Shown: positions 54,393 to 64,000 of the stretch, one piece after another
Layout of the letters: the number at the start of each line of letters is the position of its first letter
Position numbering within the stretch: position 1 is the first letter of the stretch
From: Lytechinus pictus
Taxonomy: Eukaryota > Echinodermata > Echinoidea > Temnopleuroida > Toxopneustidae
DNA length: 64,000 bases
NCBI RefSeq assembly: GCF_037042905.1
Contig: NC_087253.1
Coordinates: 8,110,501-8,174,500 of the forward strand
Direction of reading: 5' to 3'
Program-made: the position numbers and the translations under genes
The notes under the pieces: generated by a model
What the model was told of the DNA's origin: nothing
What the model saw: only the letters and a program-made list of their open reading frames with translations
Database searches by the model: none

Positions 54393-56322
54393 TGTCGGAA
54401 AGTGGAATTTTCATTTAGGTCACTTGAAAAGAATGTGCCTAATTTGCAGATTATTTTTGTACAGGTGTTTGGAATTCTCTTGATCGGCCGGATCACTAGA
54501 TAGGGTTAGGATGATCGATGTATGTACACTCGAAAAATATAATTCTAGTTATTTTCTAATCCTTGTTATGTATTTTAAAGGATTTTAAGGATTTGTTTTC
54601 TCGTAATATTGAGTGAAAACAGTATATATACTTGTATCTTTTTCATATTGGCTGTTTCAAAGTTTAACAAATCCTTAGCGGAATGATATTTTTTGGGGTG
54701 GTTCCGTGACTCCACTGCTTGTTGGCATTTTACGTTGGGTAGATTATTGCACGTCCTGGTTCTGGTGCAGGTCGGACTGCAATCGAAGCAGGCTTGGGAA
54801 AGGGCTGATGTAAGTGTCGTTTTATCTTATTTTTGCATAGAATTACAGTAAAATGTAATTAATTTAATAACTAATCGTTTCTATACTATCATGGACAAAA
54901 TTATGAGAAAAGAATGACTTGTTTTAAGATTGAATTTAGTCACTTTTACTTTCATAACTTTGGCAAAGCAAGTGTATCTCGGTCAAGTTCAAAGACGAGT
55001 TGTAACTTACAAATTATGAGGATATTTACTGGTTTACTTTTTGTGCTAGACATTGTTGGGAATAATGAATATAAGTAATACTTGATATTTGAAAGGTCAG
55101 AAATTTAGGATTACTTGTTGAATTGAAGAGAAAGTTTTAGTAGATTATTTGAAAGATAACATAGAGGGCGTTCTATAGTAAACATTGTATTTCAAGATGG
55201 CGGCGCCCATAGTAAGGTATGCTTCTAGCTGACCTCGTTATATTATATGATGTGATGATTTATGATTATGGTTCTGAACTAAGAAGTTAGATCTATGACT
55301 TCTTTGCTTACTGAGCATACACATATTGTTTGTGGACTTAAATTACTCTTTTAATTGCAGTATCAGATGAGTAAACTGTAATAGAGAATGGTTGTGTTAA
55401 GCTCAATAGACAGAAATATGCAGTTTGACTCCGTTCGATAGAGCTACTTGCTCTATCAAGTACTTGGGTCTTGATCAAAACTTTGGAATTAATGAACATA
55501 GTTTTTACTAATTGGATTATTTATTCGTGCAAAAGAAAACATTAGATATTTGTGAGTATATCATTATCAATGATTATCCACACTGAAAGTAGTAGAATTG
55601 TTTGAGAAATATAATATTTTTAAAATATTAATTCAGGGAATTCTAAGCAATTTTATCATGAGTTGGAGTTATGATTATCTTATGCTTATGATTGTTGCTT
55701 TCTTTAATTATAGCTGGTCCGACTCATTTGATCCTCATCGAGATTTTGATAATGTAGAAGCTGCTACTCCTTTGTGGTATCCTGGGTGATGTAGGTGGTG
55801 TGTAACCACCAGTAGCCTCTGACTTTGGGTAGGCATTAATTACATGGACTCTTCTATTTCTGTGTATAAATGATTCATTTTAAGTGTATGATGCAGTCTT
55901 ATGTCATCTGACTAAATATGAGTAATATGCTTATTATATCTACTAATTAGTTTTGAGATGATAGCTACAACGATAATATTTACAAGCTGTTTTTGAGGAA
56001 TGCATGTATTTTATCATTTCAGTAAATGATAGAGATGAATACACCCCACTTTCAATATCAATATTTTGCCATGTATTCAATATCTGCAGTCTATTATGTA
56101 CATTGTGTGATGCAAGTGCTAATGACATGTTTTTGAAATGGTGTTATTGATAATCTTATTTAATTTCTGTCATTGCAGGGTTGTTGTTTTGTTACTCCTT
56201 TCATTTTGTTGGTTTTGGCAAACCTCAATAAAGTCGAAGAAGCTCAGATCTGGTGTCCCGTAGCATCTGTAAAGTTTGCTCCGTTACGGTCTTAATTGGC
56301 TGACTCAACCCACCCCCCGACA
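54393..56322 (+). repeat. 5' LTR
   Basis: 1930 bp, unusually long for Gypsy. It holds a TATA-like ACAGTATATATACTT (about 54619), an AAGATGGCGGC motif (55194-55204) and a polyadenylation signal AATAAA (56227-56232). The end is CCCCCCGACA. Confidence 0.95.
55194..55204 (+). promoter_or_regulatory. YY1-like motif in the LTR
   Basis: AAGATGGCGGC is the textbook YY1-type motif and is kept in the 3' LTR (about 62717). YY1 sites occur in many retroelement promoters. Use here is inference. Confidence 0.45.
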
Positions 56323-56325
56323 AAA

Positions 56326-56341
56326 TGGCGACGAGGATGGG
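56326..56341 (+). other. Primer binding site candidate
   Basis: TGGCGACGAGGATGGG starts three bases after the 5' LTR. The TGG beginning fits pairing with a tRNA CCA end. The tRNA species is not determined; arginine tRNA is one possibility. Confidence 0.6.
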
Positions 56342-56654
56342 ATCATCAGATTATGGCTGTGTTCCGATGTCAGCGATCAACCCCAAAGTCAGCGATTGAG
56401 GTCTATCGTCCAGAGGTCAGCGACCAACTAGGATGATGGCAGTGAAGTTCTACACATCCAAGAGACTTTAACGTTCTTACTTCGGAGAGTGAATGGTCAA
56501 CACATGAACATTTGGTAATGAGTTAAAGGTGGTTTAGGTAATCATAGATAACTATGAGTAGAGTTAATTTTTTGATTGTTCATTGATTTACACCACTTTA
56601 TACATGTGCATAGACCTTCTCTCCCCTTTGTAGAATTATATAGCCCTTGTAACG

Positions 56655-59600
56655 ATGTCACAGTCTGTAGAGGAAATGGTGTCAGTCCTTACCCGGGCAC
56701 TGCAAGGCTTGAATATTCAACGTGCTCCCCCACCAGTGAAATTGTCTAAATTTAAGGGTCCACCTAAAGTCGCTGGAGACTTATCTCTGGAAGAGTGGCT
56801 TGAAGAGTTTTCCAGTTATACTACTCACTATCAGTTGTCTGGAGAGGCAAAAGCACAGTCGCTTGTAGATCATTTGGCTGGAGTTGCCAAAGAAGAGGTT
56901 CTATGCCGAGATGAGGATGTGCGAAAGGATAGTGATCAAATTATCAACGTTTTACAGTCACTCTTTGCAGCGTCAGAGTCGGTACCTTCACTCAGTCAAT
57001 CCTTCTACAATAGACGACAACAAGAGGGCGAGAGTTTGGCCGACTACAGCCGGGCCTTGATGAGGTTGTACGATCGCATGGAGAAAGCTGCTTCCAGTAC
57101 AGAAGATAAGAATGCTTTGAAGAGGCTCAAAGATAGCTCGCTGAAAGAACGTTTCGTTTGTGGAGCTAAAGAGAAGTGGGTACAACGAGAGTTAAGACGA
57201 ATTGAAATGTCTTCAAAGAGTAAGAACTTTCTTGAGATGAGATCTGAAGTGCTTGAATTTTTCTCTGGTCAAGAACCAAGAAGTTCACCACGAGTTCATG
57301 AAGTGTATGCTGAGCGTGCTGACATGTGTTCTAGTTTTCCCAAGCAAGAGAAAGAACATGAACAGTCGGATGTCAAAGCTGAATTGGCAGATCTAAGAAG
57401 AGAAGTAGCTCAGATTGCCAAGAGTGTTCAGGATCTTACTCAGTATACTCAAACTCCTAAGAAGATCAAGAAGAAACTCAAGTGTTACAACTGTCTTAGA
57501 GAAGGACACACAAAGAAAGACTGTACAGAAGAAGTGGTCTGTTTTAACTGTCATCAGACTGGTCACATGGGTAGAGAGTGTCCGAAGAAGAGTACAGTTA
57601 GCAATCATCCTACGTCTGAAACTAGTGCCAGTCCTACATCGCATTATGTACCAACTGCCAATTTAGGGACTGTGGGACCAGCAGAGTTTAAAGAGAAAGC
57701 TAAATCAAACCTTGTTGAGAGATTTGTTGCTAAAAGTCCATGCTGTAACATTCTCATTGGAGGAGTAGAGATTGGCTGTGTAGTTGATACAGGAGCCGAA
57801 GCATCTATCATACCTTTGTCCTTGTATGAGAGCAAGCTGAAGTGTCGTATTGGAGAGCTTCAGAAGAGCGAAGGAATCTTTCTGCACGTGATTGGAGTTG
57901 GAGGGGTAGAGTTGCCTATTGTTGGTTATGTTGCGTTACCAATCAAGGTGAAAGGAGAAGAATTGATGGGTAATTTTCTGGTAGTGTCAGATCGAGCACC
58001 TACTGTGGAACATATGAGGTACCCAATCCTTCTTGGCTCCAACATATTGCAACACATAGCAGAATACAAGCCACTGTATGATAAGTTGAAGAAAGAATCC
58101 CGTAACCAAGAGCAAGAAACTGATGTTCACATTGGTTCTGTTCGAATTTATACCGTAATTGAAGACACCCTACCTCCAGGCGTAGAGATAAAAGGCCTAG
58201 ACCCAGTTGAAGAGGCAGCTGTAGCTAGCTTACTGCATAAGCACAAGAATGTATTCTCTAAGGGATCATATGATGTAGGTGTATGTGACCTCATTCCACA
58301 TGAGATCCGATTGACTGAAGGTCCAGATATTAGGTTACCATACAGGAGAATTCACCCTTTGCAAGTAATAGAAGTGAAAGAGATGCTACAAGAGATGGTA
58401 GACCAGAAGATTATACGTCCTTCAAAGAGTAGCTTTGCCAGCCCTATCGTATTGGTTAGAAAGAAGGATGGTAGTTTGAGACTATGCATAGATTATCGCA
58501 AGTTAAATGATCGTACAGTGAAAGATTCATTCCCTCTACCAAGAATTGAAGAGACTTTGGAAGCATTGTCTGGGTCGAAGTATTTCTCAACTTTGGATTT
58601 AGCACATGGTTACTTCCAAGTCGTGATGGATAAGGACTCAATTGATAAGACCGCCTTTCGAGTCCCATGGGGTCTGTATGAGTTTATGAAGATGCCCCAA
58701 GGTCTTACCAATAGCCCATCTACATTCCAACGAGTGATGGAGTGCATATTAGGAGATTTGAATTTGTCTCAGATACTACTCTATTTGGATGACATCTTAA
58801 TATTCTCAGAGACATTTGAAGAGCACCTACGTCGTCTAGATACAGTTCTTTCAAGGTTGCATGAACATGGACTCAAGGTCAAGGGAAAGAAATGTGATCT
58901 GTTTCAGAGAGAAGTTCGATACCTGGGTCACATTGTATCTAATGATGGTATAGCTGTAGACCAAGATAAAGTAGAGAGAGTGGCGACATGGCCTGTTCCC
59001 AAGAATGCTAAGGAGTTGAGGTCATTCTTAGGATTGGCATCTTACTATAGACGCTTCATCCCTAACTTCTCAAAGATAGCAGCCCCCTTACATGCACTCA
59101 CAGGTTCAAGCCAGAAAGGGAAGAAGAGGGAACAAGCTACGTTCAAGTGGGACGATGAGGAGGAAACGGCCTTCCAAGAACTGAAGAGAACACTAACCAC
59201 AGCGCCAGTTCTAGCTCACCCTAGATTTGACAGGAATTTCATCATGGAGGTTGATGCAAGTACTAGAGGTCTTGGAGCTTGCCTTCTTCAAGAGAATGAC
59301 GGGAAAGTTCATCCAGTAGCCTATGCAAGCAGAGGACTTAGAGGATCGGAAAAGATATATCCTGATCTGTCCAGTTTCAAGTTAGAGTTGCTTGCGCTCA
59401 AGTGGGCAGTAACGGATAAGTTTGGTCCCTACATTCAAGGCTCGCACACAGTGATCTGGACTGATCACAACCCACTTGCCCATTTGAAAACTGCAAAGTT
59501 AAATGCGACTGAAATGCGATGGGTTGCCCAGCTGGCAATGTATGATATAGAGGTGAAATACAAGCCAGGGAGAACCAATCAATGCGCAGATGCACTAAGT

Positions 59601-61307
59601 AGATGCCCAGCGAATGTTTCGACTGAAGAGCTGAAGGCTGGACTTCAAGAGGTTGCTTCTTGCTTAGTGGTGAGAGCAGATGTCGAAGTAAATGCCCCAA
59701 AGACTCCAGCTCTTAGTGACTTGTTAACCACAACCAACCCAATGTCGACTGTCCTACCATCATATTCTCATGAAGATCTAAGTACCATGCAGGAGAGTGA
59801 TGAGGTACTGAAGGAGGTGTGGAACATGTGGAGTTCCAATTGGAAGCCAGGTCAAGAATATGATAAGAATCTTCCAGGTTTGAGAGGCTTTGTCAAGGAA
59901 TGGTCGAAGTTGACTGAACATAACGGAGCTCTGTATCGAGTAGTAGATGACTCTATTGTAGGCAAGTTTAGACAACTGCTAGTGCCTAAATGTCTGCAAT
60001 CTATGTTGTTAGAAGCAACACATGACAAGTGGGCACATCAAGGTATCCATAGAACTGTAGAGCTTCTCCGCAAGAGATGTTTTTGGCCAGGCTTACACAA
60101 TGATGTGAAGAAGTATGTCAAGAAGTGCTGGAGATGTGCAACTTCAAAAGCCCCTACTTCAAGTGTTCGCCCGCCTCTGAGACATCTTTTTGCTTTCCGT
60201 CCCCAAGAAATCCTATCGATTGACTTCCTGAAGTTAGACAAAGGCAGAGATGGATTCGAAGACGTACTAGTTATGACCGATGTCTTTAGTAAATTTGCCC
60301 AAGCTGTCCCATGTAAGAATCAGACAGCGGAGACTGTCGCAAGCACACTACGAAATCACTGGTTCGCGCATTATGGAATTCCTACCCGAATCCATTCAGA
60401 CCAAGGACGTTCGTTCGAGAGTTTGTTGATACAGGAATTATGCAAATTGTATGGCATAAAGAAATCACATACTACACCATACCATCCTTCCGGAAACGGA
60501 CAGTGTGAGCGCTTCAATAAGACGTTGTGTGCCTTGTTGCGTTCGGTCGACCCGAAGGAAAGGAGGCGATGGCCTGAGTTAATCCAACATATACTACATG
60601 TGTATAATTCCACCTCACATCGTGTGACTAGAGTAACGCCATACTTGTTAATGTTTGGCCGAGAACCTCTAATCCCAGTTGATCATCTGCTAAGCAATGT
60701 AGAACAAGATTGGAATGAAGAGTACACAGAGAAGCAAGCAAAGTTGATGAAGCGAGCATGTGATGTAGTCACATCCAGACTCCAAGCAGCTGCCAGAAAG
60801 GAAGAAGAGCGACACAAATACTATGTCCCAGAGGATATGCTTAGTATTGGCAATAGAGTGTTACTAAGAAGACAAGCTTTCACCAAAAGACACAAGTTAG
60901 CTGATAAATTATATCATACAGCCTATGTGATAGAAAGTAAGAATGCTGAAGATGATGTCTATGAGATACGACCTGCAACGGGTGGTGAAAGCAAGTGGGT
61001 AAATAGGAGACACCTCATTCTAGATCCACGAGATGAAGCTGATGATCTAGATGATGTCCTTCCCGAAGATCAACAAGGAGTTGAATATTCAAGTGTCGAT
61101 GAGAATGAAGGAGTGGATGTTATTCGATATACCTCAGATTCAGAAGATGATGAATATCCATATGTTATTACGTATGATGAGGACTTTAATGCACCAAGAG
61201 TTGATGTCGAACCAACACCACTTCGTAGATCAACGCGGAGTACTAGAGGAGTTCATAGAAATCCAGGTAGACTTCCTACGTCGGCTTTAACTGGATTGCC
61301 CAGTTGA
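56655..61307 (+). CDS. Gypsy Gag-Pol polyprotein, 1550 residues
   Basis: One uninterrupted frame from ATG 56655. Gag ends in two CCHC zinc knuckles, CYNCLREGHTKKDC (residues about 277-290) and CFNCHQTGHMGREC (296-309). An aspartic protease follows with VVDTGAEASIIP (Asp 378). Reverse transcriptase has YLDD at 710-713. RNase H begins around EVDAS (Asp 867). Integrase has an HHCC finger (His 1123 to Cys 1158 region) and a D-D-35-E triad: Asp 1190 (SIDF), Asp 1249 (HSDQG), Glu 1285 (GQCERFNKTL). The C-terminal tail has WVNRRHLI followed by an acidic region; no chromodomain recognised. Gag and Pol are fused without frameshift. All catalytic motifs look intact. Confidence 0.96.
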   Translation: MSQSVEEMVSVLTRALQGLNIQRAPPPVKLSKFKGPPKVAGDLSLEEWLEEFSSYTTHYQLSGEAKAQSLVDHLAGVAKEEVLCRDEDVRKDSDQIINVLQSLFAASESVPSLSQSFYNRRQQEGESLADYSRALMRLYDRMEKAASSTEDKNALKRLKDSSLKERFVCGAKEKWVQRELRRIEMSSKSKNFLEMRSEVLEFFSGQEPRSSPRVHEVYAERADMCSSFPKQEKEHEQSDVKAELADLRREVAQIAKSVQDLTQYTQTPKKIKKKLKCYNCLREGHTKKDCTEEVVCFNCHQTGHMGRECPKKSTVSNHPTSETSASPTSHYVPTANLGTVGPAEFKEKAKSNLVERFVAKSPCCNILIGGVEIGCVVDTGAEASIIPLSLYESKLKCRIGELQKSEGIFLHVIGVGGVELPIVGYVALPIKVKGEELMGNFLVVSDRAPTVEHMRYPILLGSNILQHIAEYKPLYDKLKKESRNQEQETDVHIGSVRIYTVIEDTLPPGVEIKGLDPVEEAAVASLLHKHKNVFSKGSYDVGVCDLIPHEIRLTEGPDIRLPYRRIHPLQVIEVKEMLQEMVDQKIIRPSKSSFASPIVLVRKKDGSLRLCIDYRKLNDRTVKDSFPLPRIEETLEALSGSKYFSTLDLAHGYFQVVMDKDSIDKTAFRVPWGLYEFMKMPQGLTNSPSTFQRVMECILGDLNLSQILLYLDDILIFSETFEEHLRRLDTVLSRLHEHGLKVKGKKCDLFQREVRYLGHIVSNDGIAVDQDKVERVATWPVPKNAKELRSFLGLASYYRRFIPNFSKIAAPLHALTGSSQKGKKREQATFKWDDEEETAFQELKRTLTTAPVLAHPRFDRNFIMEVDASTRGLGACLLQENDGKVHPVAYASRGLRGSEKIYPDLSSFKLELLALKWAVTDKFGPYIQGSHTVIWTDHNPLAHLKTAKLNATEMRWVAQLAMYDIEVKYKPGRTNQCADALSRCPANVSTEELKAGLQEVASCLVVRADVEVNAPKTPALSDLLTTTNPMSTVLPSYSHEDLSTMQESDEVLKEVWNMWSSNWKPGQEYDKNLPGLRGFVKEWSKLTEHNGALYRVVDDSIVGKFRQLLVPKCLQSMLLEATHDKWAHQGIHRTVELLRKRCFWPGLHNDVKKYVKKCWRCATSKAPTSSVRPPLRHLFAFRPQEILSIDFLKLDKGRDGFEDVLVMTDVFSKFAQAVPCKNQTAETVASTLRNHWFAHYGIPTRIHSDQGRSFESLLIQELCKLYGIKKSHTTPYHPSGNGQCERFNKTLCALLRSVDPKERRRWPELIQHILHVYNSTSHRVTRVTPYLLMFGREPLIPVDHLLSNVEQDWNEEYTEKQAKLMKRACDVVTSRLQAAARKEEERHKYYVPEDMLSIGNRVLLRRQAFTKRHKLADKLYHTAYVIESKNAEDDVYEIRPATGGESKWVNRRHLILDPRDEADDLDDVLPEDQQGVEYSSVDENEGVDVIRYTSDSEDDEYPYVITYDEDFNAPRVDVEPTPLRRSTRSTRGVHRNPGRLPTSALTGLPS

Positions 61308-61914
61308 GTGATGAAGTAGTTCCTCGATTTGATTGTATACTCCCTCCGTCGATTTCAATTGGATTTTCCAGTTGATTCAGTGGCAATTTTTGTTATATAT
61401 ATTTATCCTTGAGACAAGATGAAATTGTTTTTTTTTCCAGAAGTTGATATTTGCTGTGTTACTCAAGCAGAAAGAAAGAGTTGGTGACAGAGTTGAGACT
61501 TGTAGGATTAAATTTGCATTTATTCTCAACATCATTTTTTTTCTTGTGGAAAGAGTAACTATTCTGAATTCACAAAATTTCTTTTGGAGATAATACAACG
61601 ACTCAAGCGGGGAAGAAATTTGAAGAAAAGGATATTGAATTAGATTTTTTTTAAGAAAAAAAAAAGTCTGAACGTTTCGATTGCTTTCAGAACATTCCTT
61701 TTTTTGAGTGAGTAATATAGTTCATTCAGTTTTACTGTATCCAAGCTGTCTACACAAAATGTATTGTTTACACTGACAAGAATTGTAACAGAGAGTGTGT
61801 ATAGAAGAAACAAATTGGACCATGTACAGAAAATAGTGTAATTTATTGTATATATTGTTATATCATTTGTTTGAAGCAAATCATTCGGGTCGATTGATTT
61901 TCAAGCGGGGAAAC
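61308..61914 (+). other. Region between Pol and 3' LTR, with polypurine tract
   Basis: Non-coding. TCAAGCGGGGAAAC at 61901-61914 directly precedes the 3' LTR and is the likely polypurine tract. A near copy, TCAAGCGGGGAAG, lies at about 61604. No env-like frame. Confidence 0.65.
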
Positions 61915-63843
61915 TGTCGGAAAGTGGAATTTTCATTTAGGTCACTTGAAAAGAATGTGCCTAATTTGCAGATTATTTTTGTACATGTGTTTGGAATTCT
62001 CTTGATCGGCCGGATCACTAGATAGGGTTAGGATGATCGATGTATGTACACTCGAAAAATATAATTCTAGTTATTTTCTAATCCTTGTTATGTATTTTAA
62101 AGGATTTTAAGGATTTGTTTTCTCGTAATATTGAGTGAAAACAGTATATATACTTGTATCTTTTTCATATTGGCTGTTTCAAAGTTTAACAAATCCTTAG
62201 CGGAATGATATTTTTTGGGGTGGTTCCGTGACTCCACTGCTTGTTGGCATTTTACGTTGGGTAGATTATTGCACGTCCTGGTTCTGGTGCAGGTCGGACT
62301 GCAATCGAAGCAGGCTTGGGAAAGGGCTGATGTAAGTGTCGTTTTATCTTATTTTTGCATAGAATTACAGTAAAATGTAATTAATTTAATAACTAATCGT
62401 TTCTATTCTATCATGGACAAAATTATGAGAAAAGAATGACTTGTTTTAAGATTGAATTTAGTCACTTTTACTTTCATAACTTTGGCAAAGCAAGTGTATC
62501 TCGGTCAAGTTCAAAGACGAGTTGTAACTTACAAATTATGAGGATATTTACTGGTTTACTTTTTGTGCTAGACATTGTTGGGAATAATGAATATAAGTAA
62601 TACTTGATATTTGAAAGGTCAGAAATTTAGGATTACTTGTTGAATTGAAGAGAAAGTTTTAGTAGATTATTTGAAAGATAACATAGAGGGCGTTCTATAG
62701 TAAACATTGTATTTCAAGATGGCGGCGCCCATAGTAAGGTATGCTTCTAGCTGACCTCGTTATATTATATGATGTGATGATTTATGATTATGGTTCTGAA
62801 CTAAGAAGTTAGATCTATGACTTCTTTGCTTACTGAGCATACACATATTGTTTGTGGACTTAAATTACTCTTTAAATTGCAGTATCAGATGAGTAAACTG
62901 TAATAGAGAATGGTTGTGTTAAGCTCAATAGACAGAAATATGCAGTTTGACTCCGTTCGATAGAGCTACTTGCTCTATCAAGTACTTGGGTCTTGATCAA
63001 AACTTTGGAATTAATGAACATAGTTTTTACTAATTGGATTATTTATTCGTGCAAAAGAAAACATTAGATATTTGTGAGTATATCATTACCAATGATTATC
63101 CACACTGAAAGTAGTAGAATTGTTTGAGAAATATAATATTTTTAAAATATTAATTCAGGGAATTCTAAGCAATTTTATCATGAGTTGGAGTTATGATTAT
63201 CTTATGGTTATGATTGTTGCTTTCTTTAATTATAGCTGGTCCGACTCATTTGATCCTCATCGAGATTTTGATAATGTAGAAGCTGCTACTCCTTTGTGGT
63301 ATCCTGGGTGATGTAGGTGGTGTGTAACCACCAGTAGCCTCTGACTTTGGGTAGGCATTAATTACATGGACTCTTCTATTTCTGTGTATAAATGATTCAT
63401 TTTAAGTGTATGATGCAGTCTTATGTCATCTGACTAAATATGAGTAATATGCCTATTATATCTACTAATTAGTTTTGAGATGATAGCTACAACGATAATA
63501 TTTACAAGCTGTTTTTGAGGAATGCATGTATTTTATCATTTCAGTAAATGATAGAGATGAATACACCCCACTTTCAATATCAATATTTTGCCATGTATTC
63601 AATATCTGCAGTCTATTATGTACATTGTGTGATGCAAGTGCTAATGACATGTTTTTGAAATGGTGTTATTGATAATCTTATTTCATTTCTGTCATTGCAG
63701 GGTTGTTGTTTTGTTACTCCTTTCATTTTGTTGGTTTTGGCAAACCTCAATAAAGTCGAAGAAGCTCAGATCTGGTGTCCCGTAGCATCTGTAAAGTTTG
63801 CTCCGTTACGGTCTTAATTGGCTAACTCAACCCACCCCCGACA
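61915..63843 (+). repeat. 3' LTR
   Basis: 1929 bp, nearly identical to the 5' LTR. Differences noted include T/G at 61986, A/T near 62406, A/T near 62873, C/T near 63089, G/C near 63207 and a one-base shorter C-run at the end. Confidence 0.95.
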
Positions 63844-64000
63844 CATAATACAGTTAATGTCTATAGCGGCCATTTTGAAAGTCAAAATACAGTATTTAAC
63901 AAAAACTTGAAACCTGAATGATATATTTCTTTAGAAAATACAATATTCATCAACTAAATTACTTAAGATATGATATGTTTTGTTTTAAGTCATGTTTTCA
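63844..64000 (+). repeat. Continuation of the 190-bp satellite
   Basis: CATAATACAG then AGCGGCCATTTTGAAAGTC and ATACAGTATTTAAC continue the plus-strand satellite interrupted by the LTR element. It ends mid-unit at the window edge. Confidence 0.85.

Larger units (their letters stand above)
54393..63843 (+). mobile_element. Gypsy-type LTR retrotransposon, full length
   Basis: 9451 bp: 5' LTR 54393-56322, internal region with one Gag-Pol frame (56655-61307), 3' LTR 61915-63843. The LTRs begin TGTCGGAAAG and end CCCGACA. CATA is duplicated outside (54389-54392, 63844-63847), confirmed because neighbouring satellite units read TTGTGCATAATAC without a break. Order protease, RT, RNase H, integrase places it in Ty3/Gypsy. 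There is no env-like frame. By eye the LTRs differ at about eight bases plus one C-run length change, so insertion is recent. It may still be active. Confidence 0.96.

Noticed and set aside
55598..55789. 63-codon frame repeated at 63120-63311
   Set aside because: Both are inside the two LTRs; the duplication is the LTR itself.
56655..61307. Possible endogenous retrovirus with envelope
   Set aside because: No env-like frame with signal peptide or membrane segment follows Pol before the 3' LTR, so it is called an LTR retrotransposon.

Overview
The window looks like nuclear DNA of an invertebrate deuterostome, most likely an echinoderm such as a sea urchin. It is AT-rich, with intron-split genes and GT..AG splice sites. 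It holds large ankyrin/ZU5/death-domain genes of a kind expanded in such genomes, a tRNA-derived SINE, a foldback transposon with tandem-repeat arms resembling the sea urchin TU elements, and a histone-type 3' processing signal with the CAAGAAAGA element known from sea urchin histone genes. Species assignment is inference.

Two plus-strand genes of one superfamily are present. Gene A (about 614-9051, 5' end outside the window) is read from ten exons with matching splice phases: death domain (DD), acidic linker, DD, DD, ZU5, UPA, DD. Gene B (29062-52227, 3' end not found) is read from ten exons: one 3.3-kb exon with 33 ankyrin repeats, two more ankyrin exons, a 35-nt exon, ZU5, UPA, a 34-nt exon and a DD. 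The ZU5-UPA-DD part has the same six-exon layout in both genes, with identical intron phases and an identical 34-nt micro-exon. The DD that opens gene A has the splice-phase signature of a cassette-terminal DD. Gene A may therefore be the 3' half of a gene with the layout ANK-[ZU5-UPA-DD]-DD-DD-[ZU5-UPA-DD], and gene B may continue past the window.

Between the genes (9.1-29 kb) I see no gene. The region holds a small palindrome, a LINE 3' remnant, an 8-kb satellite domain with 589-bp and 620-bp higher-order tandem repeats, a SINE and a histone-signal-bearing insertion inside satellite sequence, several MITEs, and a block of a CpG-rich GCGAGCGCGAAGCGCGAGC-type repeat.

The introns of gene B are packed with mobile elements. 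Intron 3 carries a Tc1/mariner-like element, a hAT-like element holding a second GCGAGC block, and a foldback element with an exact 8-bp target duplication. Intron 6 carries two decayed LINE fragments and a small MITE. Intron 9 carries an almost intact 4.1-kb PIF/Harbinger element (transposase with one nonsense codon, and a MADF protein). Downstream of the DD exon, a roughly 190-bp satellite array is interrupted by a 9.45-kb Gypsy-type LTR retrotransposon with an open 1550-residue Gag-Pol frame and nearly identical 1.93-kb LTRs.

All calls come from reading sequence, motifs and splice phases by eye. No alignment, database search or expression data were available.
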